From: Neglectibacter sp. X58
GTDB lineage: Bacteria; Bacillota; Clostridia; Oscillospirales; Acutalibacteraceae
DNA length: 54,181 nucleotides
Direction: 5' to 3'
Assembly: GCF_009936035.1 (NCBI RefSeq)
Contig: NZ_QWEO01000017.1
Location: 1-54,181, forward strand
Every line of letters starts with the position of its first letter. The first letter of the stretch is position 1. The translations under genes and the position numbers were made by a program. Under the pieces are notes generated by a model, which saw only the letters and a program-made list of their open reading frames with translations, had not been told where the DNA came from and ran no database searches. Below, one piece after another: positions 25,274-33,305 of this stretch.

Positions 25274-25693
25274 ATCAAAAGGATAGTGCTGACCAAGCGC
25301 GAAGATGAGCTGATGAACTTTCTGTGGGACGCTGGAAAGCCGCTTTTAGTGGAAGAAATGCTGAACACAGGCGGGGAACATGCCTGGAATGAGACATATC
25401 TTCGTGCCATGTTGAAATCTTTGGAAAAGAAGGGCGCTGTAGAGTGCTGCGGGTTCCTGTTGCGCAGCAAGCTGTATGCCCGGCAGTTCAAGCCGAAAAT
25501 TTCCAAAGAGGAGTTCTATATGCAGCTTGCCCTTGACAGAGGCGCAAAGGCGGAAACGCTGTTCCAGGTTGCAGCGGCTGCGGTTATGAAAAGCGGGAAT
25601 GAAAACCCAGACAAAGTCAAGCAAAGGCTGGAGGAGATCCTGGAAAAGGAGATCCGGGAAAATGTTAGAACAGGGACTGACGGAGAGAAATGA
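25274..25693 (+). CDS. BlaI/MecI/CopY family transcriptional repressor
   Basis: 139 residues (shown from the first residue that aligns with the family). The N-terminal winged helix reads LTKREDELMNFLWDAGKPL and YLRAMLKSLEKKGAVE; the C-terminal part is the dimerisation helix pair. BlaI repressors bind TACA/TGTA dyads and are cleaved when the membrane protease partner senses a signal. The ribosome site AGGAGG (25261-25266) points to codon ATC at 25274 as the start, matching the family's first residue (MKKI... versus IKRI...). The nearest in-frame usual starts are TTG 25256, upstream of the site, and GTG 25286, 19 nt away. The stop overlaps the next ATG (ATGA). Confidence 0.85.
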   Translation: MKRIVLTKREDELMNFLWDAGKPLLVEEMLNTGGEHAWNETYLRAMLKSLEKKGAVECCGFLLRSKLYARQFKPKISKEEFYMQLALDRGAKAETLFQVAAAAVMKSGNENPDKVKQRLEEILEKEIRENVRTGTDGEK

Positions 25694-26925
25694 ACATAGA
25701 AGTAAGTTTTTTCTCAGTATGTATGGGGATTCTTTTTAGTTCATTTTTTATCGTTGCTGTCCATTTGTTGCGGAATAATAAGGCTTTTTTGAAGGGCTTT
25801 GGCGTTATTACAGTGCTGGTGCTGCACGTACTGTCTCTTTGCAGAATGTTGTTGCCTGCAGATTTCCCGTTTACTGAACCCATTCGTGTGGAAAAGATAT
25901 ATAATGACATATATTTGTTTCTCGCGAAGTCCTGTGGAAGCATAGCTGGCAGAGAGTTTAGCATTCTGGATATTCTTCTATGGATATGGTTCTTTGTAAG
26001 CGGAGTCTGTCTTGTCTACTGGATGTTTTCTTATTGCAGAAACATGCATCATTTTGGCAGATTTCGGAATAACCGTAACCTGCTGGGCGAGGAGATTCTA
26101 AAAGTAGTGCAGAAAGAAACAGGCCGGAAAATGAAAATCCATTTGATGGTTTATCCCACTTTGGATGGCCCGAAGAGTATTGGCTTGTTTAAGAAAATAA
26201 TTCTTTTACCTGCTAAGGATTACTCAAATGAAGAGTTGTTTTCCGTACTTGTACATGAATACGCACATTTTCTTAACCATGATTTATGGATAAAGTTTCT
26301 TGCGAAGCTGTTCCAATGCCTTTTCTGGTGGAATCCCTTAATAATTTTGTTACAGCACGACTTAAGCCAGATACTAGAAATCAAATGCGATTTCACGGTT
26401 AGGCAAGTGTTTTCAAAATTCAAGAAGACGGCATACATGCAGACGCTTATTCGGGTTTATGAAGATGAGAGTAAGCCTAAAGAAAATACGCACAAAGGGA
26501 TAATTGTCCGCATACTTTCTTTTTTCTCCCTTAAATTGTTTCATGGCAAGTTTAAAAACTTGTGGCGGCCTTTTTGGAAGCGCGAGAAGCCGCCAGAGAA
26601 AACGGAAATTTATGAACGATTCGATATGCTGAGCAATCCTGGAAAGCCTGTAACACTTTTCGCGCAAATTCTTTTCTATATTCTTTGTGCGATAGTAATT
26701 GTGTGGTCATATTCATTTGTTTTTCAGCCGTTTTATGAACCGCCTAGAGAGGATATATACACGGATAATTTGACTTCTGTAGCTGCTGTTTTTAATGGAT
26801 ATATATTAAAACATAAAGATGGTACATTTTCAGTAGTAGAGGCAGATGGTTCAACATATGAAATTATGCAAGACACAGTTGATGTGTTTAAAAAATTAGG
26901 ATATGCAATCAAGGAGGAGCAGTAG
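25690..26925 (+). CDS. BlaR1-type M56 membrane metallopeptidase (sensor lacking the penicillin-binding domain)
   Basis: 411 residues. Several membrane helices lie at the N-terminus (about 5-25, 33-52, 93-115). The zinc site HEYAHFLNHDLW follows VLVHE, and ELK/DLSQILEIKCD supplies the third ligand. A further helix lies at about 325-345. Classical BlaR1 continues with a ~250-residue beta-lactam sensor; here only ~70 residues remain outside, so the ligand is not a beta-lactam by this route. It should cleave the adjacent repressor on stimulus. Lower GC and AT-rich codons than its surroundings suggest acquisition. A small ORF follows within 3 bp. Confidence 0.88.
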   Translation: MNIEVSFFSVCMGILFSSFFIVAVHLLRNNKAFLKGFGVITVLVLHVLSLCRMLLPADFPFTEPIRVEKIYNDIYLFLAKSCGSIAGREFSILDILLWIWFFVSGVCLVYWMFSYCRNMHHFGRFRNNRNLLGEEILKVVQKETGRKMKIHLMVYPTLDGPKSIGLFKKIILLPAKDYSNEELFSVLVHEYAHFLNHDLWIKFLAKLFQCLFWWNPLIILLQHDLSQILEIKCDFTVRQVFSKFKKTAYMQTLIRVYEDESKPKENTHKGIIVRILSFFSLKLFHGKFKNLWRPFWKREKPPEKTEIYERFDMLSNPGKPVTLFAQILFYILCAIVIVWSYSFVFQPFYEPPREDIYTDNLTSVAAVFNGYILKHKDGTFSVVEADGSTYEIMQDTVDVFKKLGYAIKEEQ

Positions 26926-26928
26926 ACT

Positions 26929-27057
26929 GTGGATGGTATTATGCCTTTAAGAGATGAGATCTTAATTTATACAAGGGTTTATAATGGTAAATTCCAATAT
27001 CGTCGTTGGAATGCAACACGTAATTATTGGGTAGATCCATATTGGATTGATGGTTGA
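26929..27057 (+). CDS. Unannotated 42-residue peptide after the BlaI/BlaR1 pair
   Basis: The GTG 26929 start is 9 nt after the perfect site AAGGAGGAG, which lies in the last codons of the BlaR1-like gene. The peptide begins VDGIMPLRDEILIYTRVYNG and ends ARNYWVDPYWIDG-like: the exact tail is RRWNATRNYWVDPYWIDG. It is very rich in aromatic residues (Trp, Tyr), has no Cys and no signal peptide or membrane helix. The ATG at 26941 has no ribosome site. Position and site strength suggest it is translated as the third gene of the operon. I do not recognise the family. Confidence 0.65.
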   Translation: MDGIMPLRDEILIYTRVYNGKFQYRRWNATRNYWVDPYWIDG

Positions 27058-27096
27058 TTATTTGCAATATAGAAAATTCACTGCATGAAGCAGTTT

Positions 27097-27137
27097 CAGG
27101 CGGGATACCTTCCGGTAACCCGCCTGCTTTCTGTTTT
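27097..27137 (+). terminator. Terminator of the BlaI/BlaR1/small-peptide operon
   Basis: Hairpin CAGGCGGGATACC / GGTAACCCGCCTG (27097-27126) followed by CTTTCTGTTTT. It lies 40 nt past the small peptide stop, which places that ORF inside the transcript. Confidence 0.75.
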
Positions 27138-27144
27138 AATCCTA

Positions 27145-27690
27145 TTATAATGTAAAATAATAGGGATCTATTTCATCCCATGGCTCTGGTTGTTCCCGCA
27201 TGTCCGCCAGATTGATTACAGGCACGCCTTGCTGCTGGGCGTATTTCACCGTATAGGCAGTGCCGCCGCTGGCTTTGCCTGGCTGTAAGTAACACATGCA
27301 ATACCCGCTGTGATCCACCATATACCGATTGCGTTGAAACATGCAAGAATGGGTATAGTGTTCGGAAACATAAATGACCTGATCGGCCTGTTCGAGAATT
27401 TTATAGTATATCTCAGAGTTTTTCTGGCTCCAGCGGGCATTTTGTTCACGACAGGGCAGTGCCAGAATCAGTTTGAGGTGCGGGAATTGTTTCTCTCTGG
27501 CCCATAAAACCGCCTGGGCGGCCATGGTGTCAAACCCCAGGGCACCACCAGCCATAAAGGCTTTAACCCCTTTCCTGGCCGCTAGGGAGGTGATTTCGCT
27601 CTGGAGTTTTTGCCGCAGAAGCGTGAGATGTCCACTTTCTATACGTCTATGCCCTGTGAAACAGCAGCATTCTTCCCGGTTGATATTCAT
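27145..27690 (-). CDS. SLOG-superfamily DUF1273/YpsA-like protein
   Basis: 181 residues with the Rossmann-like SLOG features CCFTGHRRIE at the start, FMAGGALGFDTMAAQ and ILALPCREQN. Relatives of B. subtilis YpsA are thought to bind nucleotide-derived ligands; YpsA affects cell division, but the activity is unknown. ATG 27690 follows AAGGGGATGTTT. The 6S-like RNA ends about 25 nt upstream, so this gene may be read through from it or have a weak promoter of its own. Confidence 0.82.
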   Translation of the reverse strand: MNINREECCCFTGHRRIESGHLTLLRQKLQSEITSLAARKGVKAFMAGGALGFDTMAAQAVLWAREKQFPHLKLILALPCREQNARWSQKNSEIYYKILEQADQVIYVSEHYTHSCMFQRNRYMVDHSGYCMCYLQPGKASGGTAYTVKYAQQQGVPVINLADMREQPEPWDEIDPYYFTL

Positions 27691-27714
27691 AAACATCCCC
27701 TTACGCAGCAAAAT

Positions 27715-27921
27715 AAAAAAGCAGCCCGCCCGACCGTATTGTGCATCTCAATAACCTGCTACAGAAAAAGCAGGTGGGTGCCCTCCCATTTGGTTCTCGC
27801 TCCCTTCGTCCAGCAACGGTCAACGCCGCGCCGGGAGGTCTGCAATCCGCAAGCGGAGACAAGGCTCCCAATATGAGGAGTGTAGGGTTATATGTGCACA
27901 GTCCGCGAATCGGGCAGGCTG
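27715..27921 (-). ncRNA. ssrS: Structured RNA, probably 6S RNA
   Basis: The minus-strand sequence folds as a closed rod of about 200 nt. End stem CAGCCTGCCCGA (27921-27910) pairs with TCGGGCGGGCTG (27733-27722), directly followed by TTTTTT. Inward, TGTGCA pairs with TGCACA and ATAACC with GGTTAT. Then comes an open region whose 3' side reads GGGCACCCACCTGC, loop, GCAGGTTAT: a small hairpin bordering a bubble. That layout (long closing stem, bubble with 3' hairpin, no ORF, intrinsic terminator) matches 6S RNA, which binds RNA polymerase. The assignment is by architecture, not by alignment; another structured RNA (for example a leader of the SLOG gene) is the alternative. Confidence 0.65.
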
Positions 27922-27982
27922 TTTTACACAAAAGCCAGCCTGCCGCGCCCAAAGGCGCAGTATTCAATTTCGTGAAAAGATT

Positions 27983-28285
27983 TTATTCGTCCTCAGGCTC
28001 GTCGAAATAGGCTTCATTAAAGCGGGTTTCAAAAATGTCTGCCAGCTTATCCAGCAGCTCGTCATCATCAACTTCCTGAAGCTGTTCCTCGCCGTCCTCT
28101 TCGACAACCTCAAAGATGTAGTAGGTTTCCGCGTCAGAGGAGATGTCCTCCGGATCCTGCTGGGTGGGAACCAGCGCCATATAGTGACCGTCATCGTTAT
28201 CTAGCTCGTCGATGATTTCGAATTCATGCTCCTGCCCTTCATCGTCGATTAGGGTAATCAGGTCGGCCTCATAACCGTTATCCAT
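27983..28285 (-). CDS. DUF1292 family small acidic protein
   Basis: 100 residues, strongly acidic, with the family core ITLIDDEGQEHEFEIID and a YYIFEVVEE strand. The family is common in Clostridia and Bacilli near yrrK/holliday-resolvase clusters; its function is unknown. The ATG lies behind GGAAAGGAGCGC. A GC-rich hairpin after its stop (GCGCCTTTGGGCGC near 27945-27960) and a further palindrome (GGCAGGCTG / CAGCCTGCC) lie between it and the 6S-like RNA. Confidence 0.85.
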   Translation of the reverse strand: MDNGYEADLITLIDDEGQEHEFEIIDELDNDDGHYMALVPTQQDPEDISSDAETYYIFEVVEEDGEEQLQEVDDDELLDKLADIFETRFNEAYFDEPEDE

Positions 28286-28532
28286 AAGCAGTTTGCGCTC
28301 CTTTCCGAAAGCATGATGAGCTTTCTCTGAAACACATTGTACATAAAAATGGGGCTAAAGTCAAGAGCGAATCGGCAAAAACCACCGGATATCCGTTTTT
28401 TTCACGAGGCTTTCACCTCTTTCCGCTTCTATAGCCTGCCCGTTTCCCTGCCCTTTAATGCCCGCAAAGTAATCATATGCCGCAGGCTTGTAAAAAACGC
28501 AAAGATTTTTTCAAAAAAGTTTAAAAAACCTA
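28286..28532. other. Gap between DUF1292 and the large RNA promoter
   Basis: No gene seen. AT-rich towards 28500-28530 (A/T tracts just upstream of the -35 box at 28533), which could act as an UP element. Confidence 0.5.
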
Positions 28533-28561
28533 TTGACAAGCTCCTGGTTTAGTAGTATACT
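28533..28561 (+). promoter_or_regulatory. Consensus sigma-A promoter of the large noncoding RNA
   Basis: TTGACA (28533-28538), exactly 17 nt, TATACT (28556-28561). An A/T-tract region (TTTTTTCAAAAAAGTTTAAA) precedes it. This is among the strongest promoters in the window, yet no protein gene follows for 1 kb. Confidence 0.88.
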
Positions 28562-28567
28562 ATAGCC

Positions 28568-29361
28568 AGAGACAAGGGAATAAGAAAAACTAAAGTCTCA
28601 AAGGCGCATTCGCAAACCGGAAGTAGGCAAGGCAAAAGCTAAGCATGAAAACGGTGAGGAGAGAGTAAAAAGAACTGCAAAGCCTGATTTGACAAAGAAA
28701 AAATAGCTGCAACCAAAGCTAAAAAGGCAGACAGGTTTTAGTAAACAGAAAAAGTAACTGCAAAGGAGCAGCGAAGGGATTTTCTGAACAGCAAGCAGTT
28801 CTGGAAGAGGAGACAATGCGAAGCGCGAAAATCATGAAAGAAAGGCGGGTGAGTCCGATGGATACAGTTGAATCACAGCACCAGGTCTGCGGACTCATAG
28901 TCCGCAGATAATAAAAAATCGGGAGAAACGAGAAAACTGAAAGAGGGGTACACCCACTGAAGCATTCTCAAGCATGTAAAAGGCCAATAAAGCACGGGAC
29001 TGCTTAACAACGTCTGGTTATAAGCTTCTTTAAGCGGATAATTTACATAAACATAAAGATAGACGGAAGGCATTAAGCGGCAATGATGTGCTGGAAAAAG
29101 AAAGAGGTACACTTCCGGTGTACAGTTTCAAAAGTTGGCGGATTGACTAAACAATGTGTCACAGGAAGTTTCCTTAAATAAAAGAGGAAACCTTAATCGG
29201 AAAATATTAAGCGCTGTGATGAATGTTGTGATAGAAATCGCATGAGAGACTATATCGAATTGCTAACACAATAAACAGGGATTCGGTTTTAACAGTTCAC
29301 TCATACGTTAATCTCTCGTAATGAGAGGGGCTTTCAAGGAGCACTTGGAAGCCCCTTTTTG
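28568..29361 (+). ncRNA. Candidate large structured noncoding RNA (~794 nt; ROOL/GOLLD-like size class)
   Basis: This transcription unit is bounded by a consensus promoter and a perfect terminator, with no protein gene on either strand. The sequence is purine-rich with many local hairpins: GAGAC/GTCTC at the 5' end, TCTGCGGACT-CAT-AGTCCGCAGA (28887-28909, 10 bp), GTACAC/GTGTAC around TTCCG (~29107-29123), GTTTCCT/AGAGGAAAC (~29168-29190) and CTCTC/GAGAG before the terminator. Its length and gut-Clostridia setting match the giant RNA classes ROOL (~580 nt) and GOLLD (~800 nt), but I cannot assign it to either by sequence. One 31-codon ORF (28816-28911, RBS GAGGAG) has no recognisable product. 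Confidence 0.7.
29327..29360 (+). terminator. Intrinsic terminator of the large noncoding RNA
   Basis: 12-bp stem GGGGCTTTCAAG / CTTGGAAGCCCC (one G-U pair), loop GAGCA, then TTTTT. No coding sequence ends upstream of it. Confidence 0.88.
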
Positions 29362-29450
29362 ATATTGTGCCATGCATATCCATTTGTAAGATACATTTAT
29401 AACAAGCCTTGCCTGAGAATTGATGAATTTCCATTTTCAAGTGCGTTCAA

Positions 29451-29487
29451 TAGAGAAGCCCCCCGGTTTTACCGGGGGGCTTCTCTA
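29451..29487 (-). terminator. Strong palindrome, likely terminator of the SLH surface protein
   Basis: Perfect stem TAGAGAAGCCCCCCGGT / ACCGGGGGGCTTCTCTA (29451-29467 / 29471-29487). It lies about 70 nt past the SLH gene stop, but no long T-run follows on either strand, so termination efficiency is uncertain. Confidence 0.6.
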
Positions 29488-29556
29488 TACATCAAGAAAC
29501 TTGCAGACAGTTTCTGAAAGGCTGTTTTCCCAAAGAACTAAGATAGAGGCTTATCC

Positions 29557-32500
29557 TTACGCCAGGAAATTCATAAGCATCTGGGCCACTTCGGCCCGGG
29601 TAGCAGTTCCAGTAGGATCCAGGCGGTTGTTCCCTTTGCCTCGAACAATCCCGTTCTGCACAGCCCAGCGCAGGGCAGGCAGGGCATATTCGCTGGCCTT
29701 GCCTGCGTCAGTGAAAGAGGAGAGAGCGCTTTTCTTGGCCTTTGGTTCCCCGGCATACCGCCAGAGAATAGTGGCAAGCTGCTCCCTGGTAACAGAATCG
29801 TTAGGGCCAAAGTGGGTTCCGTCATATCCCATTACATAGCCCTTCTGGGCCGCCCAGTTGACAGCGTTTGCATACCATTCCTTGGCAGGTACGTCAGTGA
29901 AAGAGCTGCCGCCGCTCACCCAAGGCCTGCCCTCCTTGTTGTAGAGGATTTGCGCCAACTGCGCCCGGGAAAGCTTCTGGTTGGGGGAAAAGACAGTTTT
30001 GCTGTCTCCCTGCATCAGGCCGTTCAGTTCTGCAAATTCCACAGCCCCATAGAACCAGTCGCCTTTACGCACGTCGTTAAAGGGATTTTTCCATTGGATA
30101 GCGGAGTCAAAGCCCACAAAATAGAGGGAGAAATGGCTTGTGGTATAAGTGGCGGCTTTTTCCACCTGGCTGTACCGGGTCGGGCAGGCCGAGGCTTTCC
30201 CTTTCTCGTCCAGATAGTATACAGTGATGCCCGCAGCCGACTGCCCCGGCTTTAAGGTGTAGGGCAGGGAAACCGTGGCTTTGCCTTTGCCGAAATCGGT
30301 AATGGCGGCATTGCCCTGAAGGCTTAAATCAAAAGCAGGAGCTGTGCCGATGGACTCCAGTTGCCCAGGCGTTAAATCATGCCGATCTTTTGCAAGAATT
30401 TTCAGCGTCACCTTGCTGCCTGCCTGCTTCTGAATGGAAGCCAGCGCGGCGGCATCAAAGGAGACGGAGCCTGTGGAGAGCTTCAAAGACAGCCCCTCCA
30501 CATCGTTGCCCTGGGCCTGGGCCGCGGCGGCAATTTCCCCAATAGCAGCGCCGGGCAGCTCTACTGTGTCAATCTCCTGCTCCAGGCCGGAGAAATCAAT
30601 CAGCACCATGCCGGTGTCCACCTTTTCCCCAATCACGCTGCCAAGCTGGGTGGTATCAATGGTGCTCACCACAGCGGTGGAATCTTTTATGCTGGCCACA
30701 ACCTCCACCGTTTTTTCCTCGCCGGAAACCGGGATTTTCACCTCCACAGGCGGAACAGGCACCTCTTCCACCTCGCCGAAGGCCAGCACCTTCACAACGG
30801 CATAGCTCCCAGCCTCAAACTTATCAGTTTCCTTCACACGCACGTAATAGGTTCCGGCGGGAAGCCCGGTAATGGTGTTGCCGGTGCAGTCCTTAGCGTT
30901 TGTAAAACCACTGTTTGTAGCGTATTCCATTTTATCCGTAGTGCCGCTGATTTGCCCGTCCCTGCCGTCCTTCTTGGTGGGGGAAGTAGCTTTCAGCCCG
31001 GTGGGCGCCGCAGGGGCCGCGCCCTTGCCAATGCTCCATTTTATTTCTTTTGCATCGGTGGCGCCGTCTGCCCACTGGTATTTTGTAGTATTCTGTAGGG
31101 CTGCAGTCGCGGTATACTCGCCTATCTCTGTAGCTGTGTTGCCGACCAGGGTATACCCCGTTCCTGCTTCCACGCCTGTCAGTTCTTCCCCCGTATATTT
31201 CAGCCCGGTTTTGGCAACAGGGATAGCGATGGAGGTAGGCTTACCCGGTTCTGGAGACGGAGAGGGGGACGGCGTTGGTGTGGGTGTTGGCGTTGGGGTC
31301 GGCGTTGGGGTTTCGCCGTCCGTTGGGATAGTAACAGTAAACTGCGCTTTTGGCTTTACCCCAGCCGCACAGTTAGCTGTGGGAACAGAGATAGTAAAAT
31401 TATAGGTGCCAGCCGGGATAGGTGTAACACTATTCTCCATTCTGAAAATGAAACTATCATCATAAACTTCAAAGATAAATTTGCTACCTGAATCATTCCA
31501 AGTGTAGTAATCGTTTTCGTCAGGTTCGTTATTCTGCACACATTGAGCATCTTTACTATTTATCAGCACAGTTAGACGGATAAACGAAAGAGAGGAAATG
31601 GACGCTGAATCCTCCCCAAATTCTACATCATAAGGAATTTCAACCTCTGTTTTATTATCATTTACTTTCGGCGTGTTAGCCGCCAGGCTTTTCACTAATA
31701 TCTTCTGCTCGGCCCCGGCACTGGGATCTACGACTTTCCAGTTTCCGCTTCCATCATTTTGGATAGTTAGTTTTAACTGATCTGCGGTGCTTTTCGGAAG
31801 AAAGGAAAAGGAGGTGGAAGTGGACTTAGGAGCTGAGATGAGAAGCTGATTGACCGAGACACTCCCGGACGAAGCATTATTAAACACACTCCCAATACCA
31901 ACCTTTGTTTTTCCGCTCACCGTACCGTTAATGGTAAGCTGCTGTTTTTCTCCCAGCACCAGCGTGCCGCCGCCAGCAAAATTACCGACTGGGGTAGTAC
32001 AACCTGTGATGTTCAGTTCGGCTCCAGAACGGACGGAGAGTTCTTGTTCATCCCGGAAGCTGCTGTTTGCGCCCATAATCAGCTTGCCCGCCTCAACTGT
32101 CAAGCTGGAAATATCCTTAAAAACGCATGTTGGCGTGGAGTTTGGGCTTGCACTGTACACCACTTTCGTCTTTGTAGCGCCAGCGCCGTCCACGTCGGGA
32201 AGTGCATTTGTCCCCTTAATAGTAACAGTGCCATTAACCTTGTATTTATCCGGATTTGCAGTTATTTCTTTCCCGGCAGTTGCTCCCTGGGGTGTCCGAT
32301 TCTGTCCGCCTCCAGCATAAATGTTTCCTAAAGAGTCCTTGTCAGAACGATCCTCAATGTTAATGGTAACATTGCCGTTGAATGTACTGGACTTACCATC
32401 GCCTTCTTCTCCAACATTTACGCCAAATTTTCCTATTGACAGATTACCCGCAAAAATATTGGCAGGCCCCAAAGGATCAGGATGGTCGCCCTGAAGCTTT

Positions 32501-32988
32501 GTTTTTCCTTTGATATTGATAATTCCTGCTGTACCAGGGGAGGGAACAGTATATTTATCCTGGTCTGCTTTTTCCAGCGTACCGCCAAAGAGATTGATAG
32601 AAAAATTACCCGCGGTTACGGTGTCTAGCGTTAGGCTGTGCCCGTTAGCAATAATCGCATTGCGTCCATCCGCACTTGTAAGGTTCAATTTCATATTTTT
32701 GAACGTCACATCTGCATTTAACAGAATACCAGGTGCCCGGATTATAACAGTATGGCCTTGCCCGTCAATAGTTATATTCTTTCCGATAGTCCACGGGGAA
32801 GCTACTGTATCAGCGTTGACTTCAGCATCGCCATCTAAAGTAATCGTGCCTCCAGTAGTAGCGCTGTCGACTAAGTTTTTTAAGTCAATGAAGCCAGCTT
32901 GTTCATCGCTTCCCGCCGCTCCCGCTGCCAGGGGCAGGGCGTATAGGGGGATTGCCAGTGCCAGTAAAAGGCTGATAATTTTTTTCAT
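29557..32988 (-). CDS. Large SLH-anchored surface protein
   Basis: 1143 residues. Signal peptide MKKIISLLLALAIPLYALP, cleaved near AAGAAGS. Residues ~25-400 form a repetitive beta-strand (beta-helix-like) region rich in NIKGKTKL, TVTIKGTN, GAELNIT steps. A Thr-Pro/Ser-Pro linker follows at about 570, then small Ig-like or YDG-type domains (GLKYTGEELTGVEAGTGYTL-like), and three SLH repeats at the C-terminus (~965-1143: FNDVRKGDWFYGAV, FTDVPAKEWYANAV, FTDAGKASEYALPAL). It is displayed on the wall; an adhesion or structural role is likely but not proven. ATG 32988 follows GGAGGAGTATAT; the longer start at 33021 is rejected. Confidence 0.87.
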   Translation of the reverse strand: MKKIISLLLALAIPLYALPLAAGAAGSDEQAGFIDLKNLVDSATTGGTITLDGDAEVNADTVASPWTIGKNITIDGQGHTVIIRAPGILLNADVTFKNMKLNLTSADGRNAIIANGHSLTLDTVTAGNFSINLFGGTLEKADQDKYTVPSPGTAGIINIKGKTKLQGDHPDPLGPANIFAGNLSIGKFGVNVGEEGDGKSSTFNGNVTINIEDRSDKDSLGNIYAGGGQNRTPQGATAGKEITANPDKYKVNGTVTIKGTNALPDVDGAGATKTKVVYSASPNSTPTCVFKDISSLTVEAGKLIMGANSSFRDEQELSVRSGAELNITGCTTPVGNFAGGGTLVLGEKQQLTINGTVSGKTKVGIGSVFNNASSGSVSVNQLLISAPKSTSTSFSFLPKSTADQLKLTIQNDGSGNWKVVDPSAGAEQKILVKSLAANTPKVNDNKTEVEIPYDVEFGEDSASISSLSFIRLTVLINSKDAQCVQNNEPDENDYYTWNDSGSKFIFEVYDDSFIFRMENSVTPIPAGTYNFTISVPTANCAAGVKPKAQFTVTIPTDGETPTPTPTPTPTPTPSPSPSPEPGKPTSIAIPVAKTGLKYTGEELTGVEAGTGYTLVGNTATEIGEYTATAALQNTTKYQWADGATDAKEIKWSIGKGAAPAAPTGLKATSPTKKDGRDGQISGTTDKMEYATNSGFTNAKDCTGNTITGLPAGTYYVRVKETDKFEAGSYAVVKVLAFGEVEEVPVPPVEVKIPVSGEEKTVEVVASIKDSTAVVSTIDTTQLGSVIGEKVDTGMVLIDFSGLEQEIDTVELPGAAIGEIAAAAQAQGNDVEGLSLKLSTGSVSFDAAALASIQKQAGSKVTLKILAKDRHDLTPGQLESIGTAPAFDLSLQGNAAITDFGKGKATVSLPYTLKPGQSAAGITVYYLDEKGKASACPTRYSQVEKAATYTTSHFSLYFVGFDSAIQWKNPFNDVRKGDWFYGAVEFAELNGLMQGDSKTVFSPNQKLSRAQLAQILYNKEGRPWVSGGSSFTDVPAKEWYANAVNWAAQKGYVMGYDGTHFGPNDSVTREQLATILWRYAGEPKAKKSALSSFTDAGKASEYALPALRWAVQNGIVRGKGNNRLDPTGTATRAEVAQMLMNFLA

Positions 32989-33037
32989 ATATACTCCTCC
33001 TGATCTATGATATGCCTGCACATGAAACCGCGAGCCG

Positions 33038-33083
33038 AGGGGAAGCTTCCCCTGCCCAGAAAAGCGGGAATCCCCGCTTTTCT
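33038..33083 (-). promoter_or_regulatory. Two perfect hairpins in the SLH gene leader
   Basis: AGGGGAAGCTTCCCCT (33038-33053, 16-bp perfect palindrome) and AGAAAAGCGGG / CCCGCTTTTCT around a 4-nt loop (33058-33083). Both lie between the SLH start codon and a probable promoter (TAGACT, 18 nt, TACACT at 33116-33087 on the minus strand). They could stabilise the long mRNA or act as attenuator or operator. Confidence 0.5.
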
Positions 33084-33187
33084 AATAGTGTATCATACTC
33101 CCTGTATAAAAGTCTACATAAAACTTTTCAAAATAAAAAAAATTTATGCCCAGTCCCGCCCAAACAAAAATAAGAGTGATTTTCATC

Positions 33188-33216
33188 TGGACATAAACGG
33201 CGCTCCGTGGTACAAT
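33188..33216 (+). promoter_or_regulatory. Predicted promoter of the hemerythrin-receiver gene
   Basis: TGGACA (33188-33193), 17-nt spacer, TACAAT (33211-33216); leader about 85 nt. Confidence 0.6.
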
Positions 33217-33305
33217 AATTTCAGTGGGCTGGCAGGCTTTGGCAGCACGCGCCGGCCCTGGAATTTTTAGAAAGGATATTGTACGCAAAGAGGAGGAAGC
33301 TCATC

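Noticed and set aside
28816-28911. 31-codon ORF inside the large RNA (RBS GAGGAG)
   Set aside because: As an explanation for the whole unit it covers only 12 percent of it and includes the perfect 10-bp hairpin; no recognisable product. Retained only as a note.
28568-29361. Group II intron or retron as explanation for the gene-free interval
   Set aside because: No domain V-like sequence and no reverse transcriptase gene nearby; promoter and terminator bracket the interval directly.
29451-29487. Palindrome as the end of the large RNA
   Set aside because: The better terminator with a T-run lies earlier at 29327-29360; this palindrome is more likely linked to the minus-strand SLH gene.
31245-31320. 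Tandem repeat GGCGTTGG-like array
   Set aside because: It is the codon-level consequence of a Thr-Pro/Ser-Pro linker in the SLH surface protein, not a CRISPR or intergenic repeat.
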